A DNA stretch of 6,857 nt from Lentisphaerota bacterium (GCA_022839525.1 JALHET010000102.1:1-6857); one strand, 5' to 3'. Shown: positions 1-6,609, counted from the first letter of the stretch. The notes: generated from the letters alone by a model not told the origin. Made by a program: numbers and translations.

Positions 1-122
1 ACCACGACCTCACGCTCAAGGAGCGGCAACATCGCGTACCCGCCCCCGAACAACATCGCGCCAACCTTCGTGAAACTGACGAAGATTTGCACAAGCCCCG
101 TTTTTCCATGATCCGCTTTCAT
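1..122 (-). CDS. Chromate transporter family protein (CHR/ChrA-type), N-terminal 40 codons only
   Basis: Reading leftward from an ATG at 122-120 gives 40 codons that run off the window edge. After a short polar N-terminus (residues 1-9) comes a membrane segment ending in LFGGGYAMLPLLEREVV (24-40). The glycine triplet at 26-28 followed by Y-A-M-x-P-L is the signature of the first repeat of the CHR family, inner-membrane proteins that include chromate efflux carriers. The family occurs as full-length proteins of about 400 residues or as adjacent half-length pairs of about 180. Which form this is cannot be told from 40 residues. Family membership does not prove chromate as substrate; many members are of unknown specificity. 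An AGG a few bases upstream of the ATG is a weak ribosome site. A GTG at codon 11 is an alternative start, but the ATG fits the promoter at 140-169. It is transcribed divergently from the tRNA gene. Confidence 0.8.
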   Translation of the reverse strand, partial: MKADHGKTGLVQIFVSFTKVGAMLFGGGYAMLPLLEREVV

Positions 123-139
123 TGCCTGAACACCGCAGC

Positions 140-169
140 ACAATACCACGGCCCTGCCCCCCTGTTCAA
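140..169 (-). promoter_or_regulatory. Predicted sigma-70 promoter for the CHR-family gene
   Basis: On the minus strand, TTGAAC (169-164) and TATTGT (145-140) are separated by 18 bases. The -10 box is preceded by TGG, an extended -10 element. Transcription would start near base 133, leaving a leader of only about 10 bases before the ATG at 122, which is short. This is a pattern match and not proof of activity. Confidence 0.4.
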
Positions 170-247
170 ACCCAAAGCCCCCGAAGCACGTAACCGGCTG
201 GCGTCAAGGGATGCGGGAAAACCGGAAAAAGCAAGGAAAATCGCCCC

Positions 248-277
248 TTGTCAGCGGGCAAACCGATCTGGTATAGT
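248..277 (+). promoter_or_regulatory. Predicted sigma-70 promoter for tRNA-Glu
   Basis: TTGTCA (248-253) and TATAGT (272-277) are spaced by 18 bases, with an extended -10 TGG immediately before the -10 box. The expected start point, near 284, lies a few bases upstream of the mature tRNA 5' end at 291. That is the usual geometry for a singly transcribed tRNA gene. The location directly upstream of a clear tRNA raises confidence over a bare pattern match. Confidence 0.65.
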
Positions 278-290
278 CTATCCCTCTTTT

Positions 291-365
291 GCGCCCATCG
301 TCTATCGGTTAGGACACAAGGTTTTCATCCTTGGAAGCGGAGTTCGACTCTCCGTGGGCGCGCCA
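291..365 (+). tRNA. tRNA-Glu, anticodon TTC
   Basis: A complete cloverleaf can be folded by hand. The acceptor stem pairs 291-297 (GCGCCCA) with 355-361 (TGGGCGC). The D arm pairs 300-302 with 313-315 and has GG in its loop. The anticodon stem pairs 317-321 (CAAGG) with 329-333 (CCTTG) around the loop TTTTCAT, giving anticodon TTC at 324-326, which reads GAA and GAG. The T stem pairs 338-342 with 350-354 around TTCGACT. A discriminator G at 362 and a genome-encoded CCA (363-365) complete the 3' end. No intron or unusual variable arm is seen. It stands alone between its own promoter and terminator, so it is probably a single-gene transcript. Confidence 0.97.
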
Positions 366-372
366 ATCCGGG

Positions 373-411
373 AAAAACCGCACGCCTTACGCCTTGCGGT
401 TTTTTTTGTTT
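373..411 (+). terminator. Rho-independent terminator after tRNA-Glu
   Basis: AAAAACCGCA (373-382) pairs with TGCGGTTTTT (395-404) across a 12-base loop. The stem runs straight into a tract of eight T residues (400-407), followed by GTTT. The A-tract on the 5' side means the stem could also act in the opposite direction. It isolates the tRNA transcript from the lpxK operon. Confidence 0.85.
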
Positions 412-450
412 AGGGTTCCGTCCGGCCACCTGACCCGCGCCCTGTTTGGA

Positions 451-479
451 TTGTCAGACGCCCGCCGATGCCTTATGAT
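451..479 (+). promoter_or_regulatory. Predicted sigma-70 promoter of the lpxK-murJ-murG operon
   Basis: TTGTCA (451-456) and TATGAT (474-479) are separated by exactly 17 bases, the optimal spacing. The expected start point is about 486-488. The -35 hexamer is identical to that of the tRNA-Glu promoter upstream. An ATG at 468 lies between the two promoter boxes, so it would be absent from this transcript. This favours translation from the ATG at 513, with a leader of about 25 bases. Confidence 0.6.
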
Positions 480-512
480 AAGCGCTTTGTCATTTTGTCA
501 GTGCATCCTCCT

Positions 513-1730
513 ATGCGTAAAGCGAAAATCAGGCGAATCGAGCGGATCGAACACTATCTGGTCCGCATCATCCAGCAGCCCGGCGCGGACCAGGGGCATC
601 CGTGGCCGATCCGGCTGCTCCTGGCGGTGCTGAGGGGTCTCTCGTCCGCCTTTAAGAGCGTCGTGCTTCTGCGTCTTTTCCTGTACGACGCCGGCATCTG
701 CCGCCGGTATCCCCTGGGGTGCCAGGTCATCAGTGTCGGCAACATCACGGCGGGAGGCACGGGCAAAACGCCCGTGGTGGAGATTTTCGCCCGCGAGCTG
801 CAGAAGTCGGGGCGCAAGGTAGCCATCCTCAGCCGCGGCTACCGCAAAAAAGAGCTGCCGTGGTACCAGCGCCTCTTCCGCGAGCGGATCGAGCCGCCGC
901 GTGTGGTCAGCGACGGCAAGCGGCTGCTGTTGGACAGCGAACTGGGCGGCGACGAGCCTTACATGCTGGCCAGCAACCTGCCCGGCGTGGTGGTGCTGGT
1001 CGACAAGAACCGCGTCAAGAGCGGACGCTACGCGGTGAAACGCTTCGGGTGCGACACGCTGATCCTCGACGACGGTTTCCAATACCAGAAACTCAAACAC
1101 CGGCTGGAAATTGTGCTGGTCGACAAAACCAACCCCTTCGGCAATTGCCACCTGCTGCCGCGCGGCGTGTTGCGCGAACCGATCCGCAACCTGAAACGGG
1201 CCGATTTCATCTTCATCACCAAGTCGGACGGGAACTCCGAAGAACTGCGAGCCCGCATCCGCGGGCTGAACACGACGGCGGAGATCATCGAGTGCCGCCA
1301 CCGGCCGCGCTATCTGCAAAACGTCTACACCGCCGAACGCATACCGCTCGAATGGCTCAAAGGCCGAACGGTCACCTCGCTCTCGGGCATCGCGGTGCCG
1401 CAGAGTTTCGAGAACTCCCTGCGCACCATGGGCGCGCGCGTGATTTATTGCGAGCGGTATGCGGACCATCACCGGTACCACGCGCAGGAGATCATCGACG
1501 CGGTGAACAAGTCGGCCGACCTGCACGCCGACGCGCTGGTGACGACCGAGAAGGACGCCGTCCGTTTCCCGAGGCTCGAGACGACCCCCCTGCCGGTTTT
1601 CTACCTGCGGGTCGACATCGAGCTGTTGAACGGCACGGAGAATTTCCATGACGCCGTCGAGCACATCTGTTTCCGCAAAAACGGACAGGGCAAGACCGCC
1701 TTGCCCGCGTCCGGCACCGAACACCCTTGA
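513..1730 (+). CDS. lpxK: Tetraacyldisaccharide 4'-kinase (lipid A 4'-kinase)
   Basis: LpxK phosphorylates the 4'-hydroxyl of the tetraacyldisaccharide-1-phosphate lipid A precursor using ATP, on the cytoplasmic face of the inner membrane. Counting from the ATG at 513 (405 residues), a hydrophobic N-terminal anchor lies at about 33-60. The P-loop region reads [14 protein letters not shown] (74-87) with the Walker lysine at 85. It is followed by ILSRGYRKK (105-113), the DDGFQ motif (186-190) and [10 protein letters not shown] (214-223). A histidine pair (319-320) and [11 protein letters not shown] (343-353) also fit the family. Length is somewhat above the usual 320-380, owing to an N-terminal basic stretch and a polar C-terminal tail. 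An in-frame ATG at 468 would add 15 residues but lies upstream of the predicted transcript start. No Shine-Dalgarno sequence precedes either ATG. First gene of the operon. Confidence 0.95.
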   Translation: MRKAKIRRIERIEHYLVRIIQQPGADQGHPWPIRLLLAVLRGLSSAFKSVVLLRLFLYDAGICRRYPLGCQVISVGNITAGGTGKTPVVEIFARELQKSGRKVAILSRGYRKKELPWYQRLFRERIEPPRVVSDGKRLLLDSELGGDEPYMLASNLPGVVVLVDKNRVKSGRYAVKRFGCDTLILDDGFQYQKLKHRLEIVLVDKTNPFGNCHLLPRGVLREPIRNLKRADFIFITKSDGNSEELRARIRGLNTTAEIIECRHRPRYLQNVYTAERIPLEWLKGRTVTSLSGIAVPQSFENSLRTMGARVIYCERYADHHRYHAQEIIDAVNKSADLHADALVTTEKDAVRFPRLETTPLPVFYLRVDIELLNGTENFHDAVEHICFRKNGQGKTALPASGTEHP

Positions 1731-1739
1731 GCCCTTGCC

Positions 1740-3368
1740 GTGAGTGAATCAACGAGACCTTCCGCCCCCCCCCCGCGCGTGTTGCGCTCGGTTTCCGTGG
1801 TCAGTTTCATGACTGCCATCAGCCGCGTGGGCGGCTTGGTGCGCGAGATGGCGATGGCCTATTTCTTCGGCACCTCCGCGCTTAAATCCGCGTTCGACAT
1901 TGCCTTCATCGTGCCGAACCTTTTCCGCCGCCTGTTCGGCGAGGGTGCGCTGGCAAGCGCCTTTGTCCCGGTCTTCAGCGAGACCCTGGAGAAAGAGGGC
2001 CGGGAACGGGCGTGTAAGCTGGCCATGCGGCTCATCACGCTGCTGATCCTGCTTTTGGGCGTGATCACCTTGGGCGGCATCCTGCTTTCCTTCCCTCTGG
2101 AACAGCGGCTCACCCCCGAGAGCCGCTGGCTGCTCCCGCTCCCGCTGTTGCGCATCATGCTGCCCTACGCCCTGCTGATTTGCGTGGCGGCGCTGCTTTC
2201 CGGCATGCTGAACACGCTAGGCCGGTTCGGGGTATCGTCGTTCACGCCGTTTCTGCTGAACCTGATCTGGATCTCGACCCTCATCGGGCTCTTCCCGTTC
2301 CTGCGCGAGGAGCCGGGTTTCCGCATCCGCGTGTTAAGCTGGATGATCCTCGTCGCGGGATTGGCGCAGATCCTCTTCCAAGTGCCGGCGTTGAAACGTT
2401 CCGGCTTCGCTTTCCGGCTCTGCTTCGCAGGCCTGTTCAGCGACGGGAAACTCCGGCGGGTGCTGACGCTGATGGCTCCCGCCGCATTGGGCATGGGCCT
2501 GATCCAGATCAACGTGTGCGTGGACAAGCTGCTCGCCTTCTGGGCAGACGCCGCCGCGCCCGCCGCGCTCGAATACGCCGAGCGTATCGTCTACCTCCCG
2601 CTGGGCATGTTCGGCACGGCGTTCATGACCGTCCTGCTGCCGACGTTCTCACGCCAGGTGTCGCGCGGGGACATGGCGGCCGTGCGCGACACGCTCGAAA
2701 GCTCGGTGCGCCATCTCGCGGTGATCATGGCGCCCTGCTCCGCGGCGCTGGTGTTCTTGGCGCTGCCCACGATTGAACTGATCTACAGCATGAAAGGCGG
2801 CACGTTTGACCACACGTCGGCGGCGCTCAGCGCGCGTGCGCTGGCCGCTTATGCGCCCGGGCTGCTGGTGTTCAGCTTTCAGAAGGCGCTGACGCCGGTG
2901 TTTTACGGCCTGCAGGACTTGAAGACGCCGGTGCGCGTCAGCCTGTTCGGATTATTCCTTAACCTCACGCTGAACATCCTCAGTGTATGCTTTTTTCCGC
3001 ACGGATGGAAACATGTCGGCATCGCCGGCTCGACGGTGCTCACTAGCATGGTGAACGGCCTCACGCTGGCGGTGATCTTGCGCAGGCGGCTGGGCATGCC
3101 GCGCGTGTCCGCGCTGATGGGGCCGGTTGCGAGGACGATCGCCGCGGCACTTGTCATGGCTCCGGCCGCACGGTATGCCAATCAGGCGGCTTCCCGTGCG
3201 GCGCTGTCGGCGGGGTGTCCCCTCAAAATCGCCCAGCTCCTCGCGATGAGTGTTGCGATCGGCCTTGGCGTTGCGGTTTATTCCGCAGGCATGATGCTCT
3301 TCTGCCGGGGCGGGCTGCGCGAGATGGCGAGCGGCTTCCGTCAGCGGCGGACACGGGAAGGGGAGTAG
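1740..3368 (+). CDS. murJ: Lipid II flippase MurJ
   Basis: MurJ exports the undecaprenyl-linked peptidoglycan precursor lipid II across the inner membrane; it belongs to the MOP exporter superfamily. The 542-residue product is almost entirely membrane segments, as expected for a 14-helix family of about 510-550 residues. The N-terminus carries SRVGGLVRE (28-36). The conserved first-half signature NLFRRLFGEGALASAFVPVF is at 60-79, with arginines 63-64 matching residues of the E. coli cavity. D53 and R29/R35 also align with conserved charged positions. YAERIVYLPLGMFGTA (279-294) marks the helix 7-8 region, and R282 there matches another conserved arginine. The start is a GTG at 1740, 9 bases after the lpxK stop. 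It is preferred because family homology starts near residue 12, before the first in-frame ATG (codon 24). No clear ribosome site is visible, which suggests coupling to lpxK. Confidence 0.95.
   Translation: MSESTRPSAPPPRVLRSVSVVSFMTAISRVGGLVREMAMAYFFGTSALKSAFDIAFIVPNLFRRLFGEGALASAFVPVFSETLEKEGRERACKLAMRLITLLILLLGVITLGGILLSFPLEQRLTPESRWLLPLPLLRIMLPYALLICVAALLSGMLNTLGRFGVSSFTPFLLNLIWISTLIGLFPFLREEPGFRIRVLSWMILVAGLAQILFQVPALKRSGFAFRLCFAGLFSDGKLRRVLTLMAPAALGMGLIQINVCVDKLLAFWADAAAPAALEYAERIVYLPLGMFGTAFMTVLLPTFSRQVSRGDMAAVRDTLESSVRHLAVIMAPCSAALVFLALPTIELIYSMKGGTFDHTSAALSARALAAYAPGLLVFSFQKALTPVFYGLQDLKTPVRVSLFGLFLNLTLNILSVCFFPHGWKHVGIAGSTVLTSMVNGLTLAVILRRRLGMPRVSALMGPVARTIAAALVMAPAARYANQAASRAALSAGCPLKIAQLLAMSVAIGLGVAVYSAGMMLFCRGGLREMASGFRQRRTREGE
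3358..3365 (+). promoter_or_regulatory. Shine-Dalgarno site of murG
   Basis: AAGGGGAG lies just before the murJ stop codon and 4 bases before the murG ATG. It is the clearest ribosome site of the operon and fixes the murG start at 3370. The murJ stop and the murG start are separated by a single base, so ribosomes finishing murJ could reinitiate directly. Confidence 0.75.
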
Positions 3369-3369
3369 A

Positions 3370-4440
3370 ATGGACACCAAAACGTTTGTGGTGGCGTGCG
3401 GCGGCACAGGGGGGCATGTGTTCCCCGGCCTGACGGTGGCAAATGTGCTGAAACGGCGCGGCCACACGGTCGAGGTCTGGTTTTCCGGACGCGCCATCGA
3501 GTCTTCAGCGTTGTGCAGTTGGGACGGCCCCGTTTTTTCCACGGGCATGCAGCCCCTTTCCCTGCGTACGCTGCCACAGATCATCCGCGCGTTTTACCGG
3601 TCCCTGAAGGCCTGCAAACGCCTGCGCCCGGACGCCCTGCTGGCTATGGGCTGCTACTCCAGCCTCCCGCCTGTGCTGGCCGCCGGCTTCCACAGGATAC
3701 CCGTCCTGCTGCACGAGGCCAATGTGGTGCCGGGCAAAGCGGTCGAGTTTCTCTCTTCTTTCGCCGCGCTCACCGCCACCAGTTTTCCGGAGACGGCCCA
3801 ATGGCTGCCGCGGCGGAAGGTGCTCTTTACGGGGCTCCCGGTACGGGAAGATGTGATGTCCCAGCCGCGCCTCGCGGGAAGCCCAGAGGGCGTGTTCACC
3901 GTGTTCGTGACCGGCGGCAGCCAAGGGGCGCGGCATATCAACACGCTGGTCTCTCAGGCGCTGTGCCTCCTCAAACAGTCCGGCGTCGACGATTTCTTTG
4001 TGATCCACCAGTGCGGGGCAGCCGACGAGGCCCGCGTGAGGGCGGCGTACGCTGAAGCGGGCGTGCGGGCACACGTCTGCGCGTTTCTGCCCGAAATGGG
4101 GCAGGCCTACGCCTCGGCGGACCTCGTGATCTGCCGCGCGGGCGCATCCACCTGTTTCGAGCTGTGCCTGCTGGGGAAACCCGCCTTGCTGATCCCTCTG
4201 CCGACCGCCGTGCGCAACCACCAGCACCTGAACGCCACCGCGCTCGCCCGGAGCGGCGGGGCGGATGTCGGCGTGCAGCGCGAACTTTCGGCACGGTCGC
4301 TCATGCGCTATGTGCTCTACAAGAAAAACAACCCGTCCGTCCTCGCGCACATGAGCCAGGCGCTGCGCACGCTGGCGACTCCCGCTGCGGCCTCACGCGT
4401 GGCAGACGTGCTGGAGGGACTGGCGAGACGTTTTTTCTAG
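3370..4440 (+). CDS. murG: Lipid II synthase: UDP-GlcNAc--MurNAc-pentapeptide-PP-undecaprenol GlcNAc transferase
   Basis: MurG adds GlcNAc from UDP-GlcNAc to lipid I to make lipid II, as a peripheral protein on the cytoplasmic face of the inner membrane. It is a GT-B fold, GT28-family enzyme. The 356 residues match the usual length (about 355-365). The N-domain has GGTGGHVFPG (11-20), the first glycine-rich loop, and HEANVVPGKA (115-124). The C-domain has TGLPVRED (154-161), VTGGSQGARHIN (180-191) with the nucleotide-binding glycine loop, and ICRAGASTCFE (254-264), whose E264 aligns with the ribose-binding glutamate. HQHLNA follows at 284-289. The third glycine loop, usually GMGGYxSGP, is degenerate here (AMGCYSSLP, 92-100). 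It is the last gene of the operon. It lies next to the flippase for its product instead of in the usual ftsW-murG-murC order. Confidence 0.94.
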   Translation: MDTKTFVVACGGTGGHVFPGLTVANVLKRRGHTVEVWFSGRAIESSALCSWDGPVFSTGMQPLSLRTLPQIIRAFYRSLKACKRLRPDALLAMGCYSSLPPVLAAGFHRIPVLLHEANVVPGKAVEFLSSFAALTATSFPETAQWLPRRKVLFTGLPVREDVMSQPRLAGSPEGVFTVFVTGGSQGARHINTLVSQALCLLKQSGVDDFFVIHQCGAADEARVRAAYAEAGVRAHVCAFLPEMGQAYASADLVICRAGASTCFELCLLGKPALLIPLPTAVRNHQHLNATALARSGGADVGVQRELSARSLMRYVLYKKNNPSVLAHMSQALRTLATPAAASRVADVLEGLARRFF

Positions 4441-4540
4441 ACAGGATTACATGATTAACATGAGTTGGAATAAAGCAGATCCATCATGGATTTCTCCCCG
4501 CCGAAGCGAAGCTGCCGGAAATCATGTCTGAATTTTTTTA
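4441..4540 (+). terminator. Possible structured terminator region after murG
   Basis: Several weak structures precede a run of seven T residues (4533-4539). ACATGATT (4449-4456) pairs with AATCATGT (4520-4527), the latter ending 5 bases before the T run. Between them lie a near-palindrome ATCCATcATGGAT (4479-4491) and a small interrupted hairpin, CCG-A-AGC / GCT-GC-CGG (4501-4518). No single compact GC-rich stem abuts the T run, so this is a tentative plus-strand terminator. I saw no equivalent for the minus-strand gene that converges from the right. Confidence 0.3.
4442..4467. repeat. Degenerate 9-base direct repeat, about three units
   Basis: Three successive units CAGGATTA, CATGATTAA and CATGAGTTG start just after the murG stop. 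The stretch is AT-rich compared with the genes on either side. It may be a remnant of an intergenic repeat family, but only one degenerate copy is visible here. Confidence 0.35.
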
Positions 4541-4543
4541 GCC

Positions 4544-4554
4544 GTACAGTGTAC
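4544..4554. repeat. Perfect short palindrome GTACAgTGTAC
   Basis: Five bases on each side of a central G are exactly complementary. The palindrome touches the last base of the minus-strand stop codon (TAG, 4556-4554). It is short enough to be chance, and no function can be assigned. Confidence 0.4.
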
Positions 4555-6257
4555 TAGCGCGCGTTCTGAGACTTGATCTCCGTTTCGCCGCTTTCCGGGC
4601 TGCGCATTTCCATCATCTGCTTGGCAAACATTTGGAAGAACAGTTCCTGCAAGACAGCCCGCCCAGAGCGGTTGATGCGCTGCAGGGCGGCGATTTCGTT
4701 GGAGTGGAAACGCAGTGAAGCGGTCAGCACGTGATCCGTGCCCACGCTGACGCCGAAGGTCGCGCCGTCCCCGCCGGCCGACAGGACGCGCACCTGCTCG
4801 GGTTTCACGTTCGGGATGATCGTCACCAGATGCCGCAACAGGTTCGTGACGCGCAGGCGCGCGCCGCAAACCAGCGGGCCGGTCAGTGCCGGATCCTGCC
4901 CGTTGATCATGCGGGACAGGGTGAGCTGCTTTTCAGGAAAACTCAGGGCGGAGAGTTCGTCGTCGATCGTGCCGCGGGGGCCAAGCACAGTGATCAGGTG
5001 CCCGCGCGCAACAGCCGTTTCCAACACCGCCTGTTTGAGGAAAAGCGAAAGCAGCGTGAAAACGGGCGAGCCCCCCCCTGCTTTCCCTCCGGAGGCGTCC
5101 GACTGAGGCTTAACGTCGATCGCATACGTTTGGACATCCGCGTCTGCCACACGCCGGGCGGCCTGCGGCGTCAGGACGATCCCGTCGTCATGTCCCGCCG
5201 TGTGCAGCCTCCGGATGGCCTCAGCAACCTGCACGGCCTGCGTGACCGGTTCAATCTGAGTGAAACAGATCCCCCGCCCGTCTTTCGTGGATGCGAGGTA
5301 GAGCAGACGGTCACCACTGTAAGCTTCCTGTGGCGCAAGCCCCGTGTACGGGCGCAAGAACCGGAAGCGCGCTTCCCCAAGATAGTTGTCCCAAAGACCC
5401 GGGGCGGCACAGGCGGAAAGGAAGGCGAAGAAGGCCTGGTCGGGCAAGCCGTTCCAGAGCTGTTCCCGAGGCTTCCGCAGAGCGGCGGCAAGCGCGTCGA
5501 GTCCTGTCTGCGCCTTGGGCTTGCCGCGTACCGTGACGGCGAACGCCTGTCCATCCAAAGTGAGGGAAAACGAAAAGGTCTCGAAATCGCGGAGCAGCTT
5601 GCCCGTGTTGATGAGGGGCGCGGCTTTCGCGTTGCGTGCGTCGAGCAGCTCGGCGAAACGCTGTGGATTGACCAGCACGCGGAGGGTTCCCGGGATGGAT
5701 TGGAGAGGCGCGTCGAGCAAATGCGTTCGGTTTTTCCACGCCCAGTGGAGCGCCTCTCTTGAGGTGGATGTCAGCAGGTGGCGCCCCTCCGGAACCATCA
5801 TGACGCGGGGGTGCAGGTTGGTGTTGACGGGATTTTCAAAAAGGGTGAACGGTTCGCAGGGCGTCTGCTTCCGGTAGGCGGCCGCAAAGGCCTCCCGTAT
5901 GGCCGTGCCGTCGCCGGCTAAAGGGACAAGCGCCACATTGGCCGGATTGTTGTCGCCGAGGGGCAGCGCGGGGTCGATGGTCTGCACGATGCGCAACGTG
6001 TCCTGAACCGAAACGCCCGAAAGCGACGGAACCTCCATCGCCCGGCCCAGCGCCGTCTGCACCAGTTCCAAGGCCATCGGCAGATCCGCGACACGGCTGA
6101 ACGCCGAGGCGCCATAGATCATACCCTGATAGCTGTCCGCCTCCAGAATGCCGACAAAAAGGCGTTCGGCATTCCCTGCCGTCGCAAACAACAGCAGAAC
6201 CGCGGCTAGACCGTTGCGCCAGCCGACCGCCCCCGCACCTGGACACCGCCCACTCAT
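4554..6257 (-). CDS. Exported protein of unknown function, 567 residues
   Basis: I do not recognise a named family. Residues 1-30 form a signal peptide: an arginine-containing n-region, the hydrophobic core LAAVLLLFATA (17-27), and GNA before a probable signal peptidase I cut after A30. The mature chain is soluble-looking, with alternating strands and amphipathic helices, and no further membrane anchor, metal-binding cluster or catalytic motif that I can identify. A glycine-rich linker (389-397) lies between what may be two related halves. Strand-rich blocks at about 190-262 and 464-527 look alike in layout, loosely recalling the secreted DUF3352-type proteins of PVC bacteria. That is a resemblance by eye only. 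The ATG at 6257 is well supported: it overlaps the upstream stop as ATGA and follows a strong ribosome site. Probable periplasmic location; co-expressed with the small gene upstream. Confidence 0.85.
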   Translation of the reverse strand: MSGRCPGAGAVGWRNGLAAVLLLFATAGNAERLFVGILEADSYQGMIYGASAFSRVADLPMALELVQTALGRAMEVPSLSGVSVQDTLRIVQTIDPALPLGDNNPANVALVPLAGDGTAIREAFAAAYRKQTPCEPFTLFENPVNTNLHPRVMMVPEGRHLLTSTSREALHWAWKNRTHLLDAPLQSIPGTLRVLVNPQRFAELLDARNAKAAPLINTGKLLRDFETFSFSLTLDGQAFAVTVRGKPKAQTGLDALAAALRKPREQLWNGLPDQAFFAFLSACAAPGLWDNYLGEARFRFLRPYTGLAPQEAYSGDRLLYLASTKDGRGICFTQIEPVTQAVQVAEAIRRLHTAGHDDGIVLTPQAARRVADADVQTYAIDVKPQSDASGGKAGGGSPVFTLLSLFLKQAVLETAVARGHLITVLGPRGTIDDELSALSFPEKQLTLSRMINGQDPALTGPLVCGARLRVTNLLRHLVTIIPNVKPEQVRVLSAGGDGATFGVSVGTDHVLTASLRFHSNEIAALQRINRSGRAVLQELFFQMFAKQMMEMRSPESGETEIKSQNAR

Positions 6258-6601
6258 TTCTGCCCCTTCCGCGGTTGCGGATGATAAAACATCCAGACAA
6301 CCATCATCAACTGCTCCGCCAGATCCGGATCGCCAACGGGATCCACGTACGTGACGGTCTTGTTCTGGATGTTCGCGGAAACGTAAATCTGGTTGGCCTT
6401 TTCGATGTCATCCGGTTTTTTGGGCTTTTCAAACAAGCCTTTGTCAACAAGCGACTGAAACAGAAACACCGCCTCATCGCGCGAAATGGTCACCCGCGTC
6501 TCGCGGATGTCGTTCCATTGGGGGTTGTCCACATTTTTCGCGAAAGGATTCCCAACGAGCGGGCTTGTGCCTTCGCGAACCGTGACAATCCCGTTCCCGG
6601 A
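6254..6601 (-). CDS. Small protein of unknown function, 5' end missing
   Basis: The open frame runs from the apparent junction near 6601 leftward to TGA at 6256-6254, giving 115 residues. It has no recognised family. The portion from 6532 could start at a GTG, but no ribosome site precedes it. The 23 upstream codons also read as plausible protein (for example GIVTVREGTSPLVGNPF), so the true start was probably further out and is lost where the sequence changes. The visible chain is hydrophilic. A segment reading VTISRDEAVFLFQSLVDKGLFE is probably helical, and the C-terminus has a hydrophobic stretch (EQLMMVVWMFYHP) before a basic tail. Its stop overlaps the start of the exported 567-residue protein by 4 bases, so the two are translationally coupled and probably work together. 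Confidence 0.65.
   Translation of the reverse strand, partial: SGNGIVTVREGTSPLVGNPFAKNVDNPQWNDIRETRVTISRDEAVFLFQSLVDKGLFEKPKKPDDIEKANQIYVSANIQNKTVTYVDPVGDPDLAEQLMMVVWMFYHPQPRKGQK
6263..6270 (-). promoter_or_regulatory. Shine-Dalgarno site of the exported 567-residue protein
   Basis: On the minus strand GGAAGGGG ends 5 bases before the ATG at 6257, within the last codons of the upstream gene. Together with the ATGA overlap it fixes the start of the exported protein. Confidence 0.75.
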
Positions 6602-6609
6602 TTACCGGG
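6596..6609. repeat. Inverted repeat at the composition break
   Basis: CCCGG (6596-6600) and CCGGG (6605-6609) are perfect inverted copies around ATTA. They sit exactly where the minus-strand gene ends and the SusD-like plus-strand frame becomes recognisable. Five-base arms can arise by chance. If the junction is an assembly or amplification artefact, such short homology could have helped form it. Confidence 0.5.

Noticed and set aside
87..413. 108-codon plus-strand frame covering the tRNA and its terminator
   Set aside because: It runs through a tRNA gene, its promoter and its terminator, and overlaps the CHR gene start. Not coding.
468..512. Extending lpxK to the ATG at 468
   Set aside because: That ATG lies between the -35 and -10 boxes of a strong predicted promoter and has no ribosome site.
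719..1651. 310-codon plus-strand frame inside lpxK
   Set aside because: Out-of-frame reading of lpxK; the product is a low-complexity arginine/proline/alanine chain.
498..1724. 408-codon open frame on the minus strand across nearly all of lpxK
   Set aside because: It is the antisense shadow of a GC-rich gene. Its translation is rich in R, V, Q and H with no recognisable domain, while the plus strand has complete LpxK motifs.
3505..4350. 281-codon minus-strand frame within murG
   Set aside because: Antisense shadow of murG with arginine/histidine/glycine-rich, domain-free translation.
4731..5762. 343-codon plus-strand frame opposite the exported protein
   Set aside because: Antisense shadow. 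The minus strand has a signal peptide, a ribosome site and a coupled neighbour, and the plus reading has no domain.
6530..6532. GTG at 6532 as the real start of the small minus-strand gene
   Set aside because: No ribosome site precedes it and the frame continues with plausible protein for 23 more codons to the junction. It is more likely an internal valine of a 5'-truncated gene.
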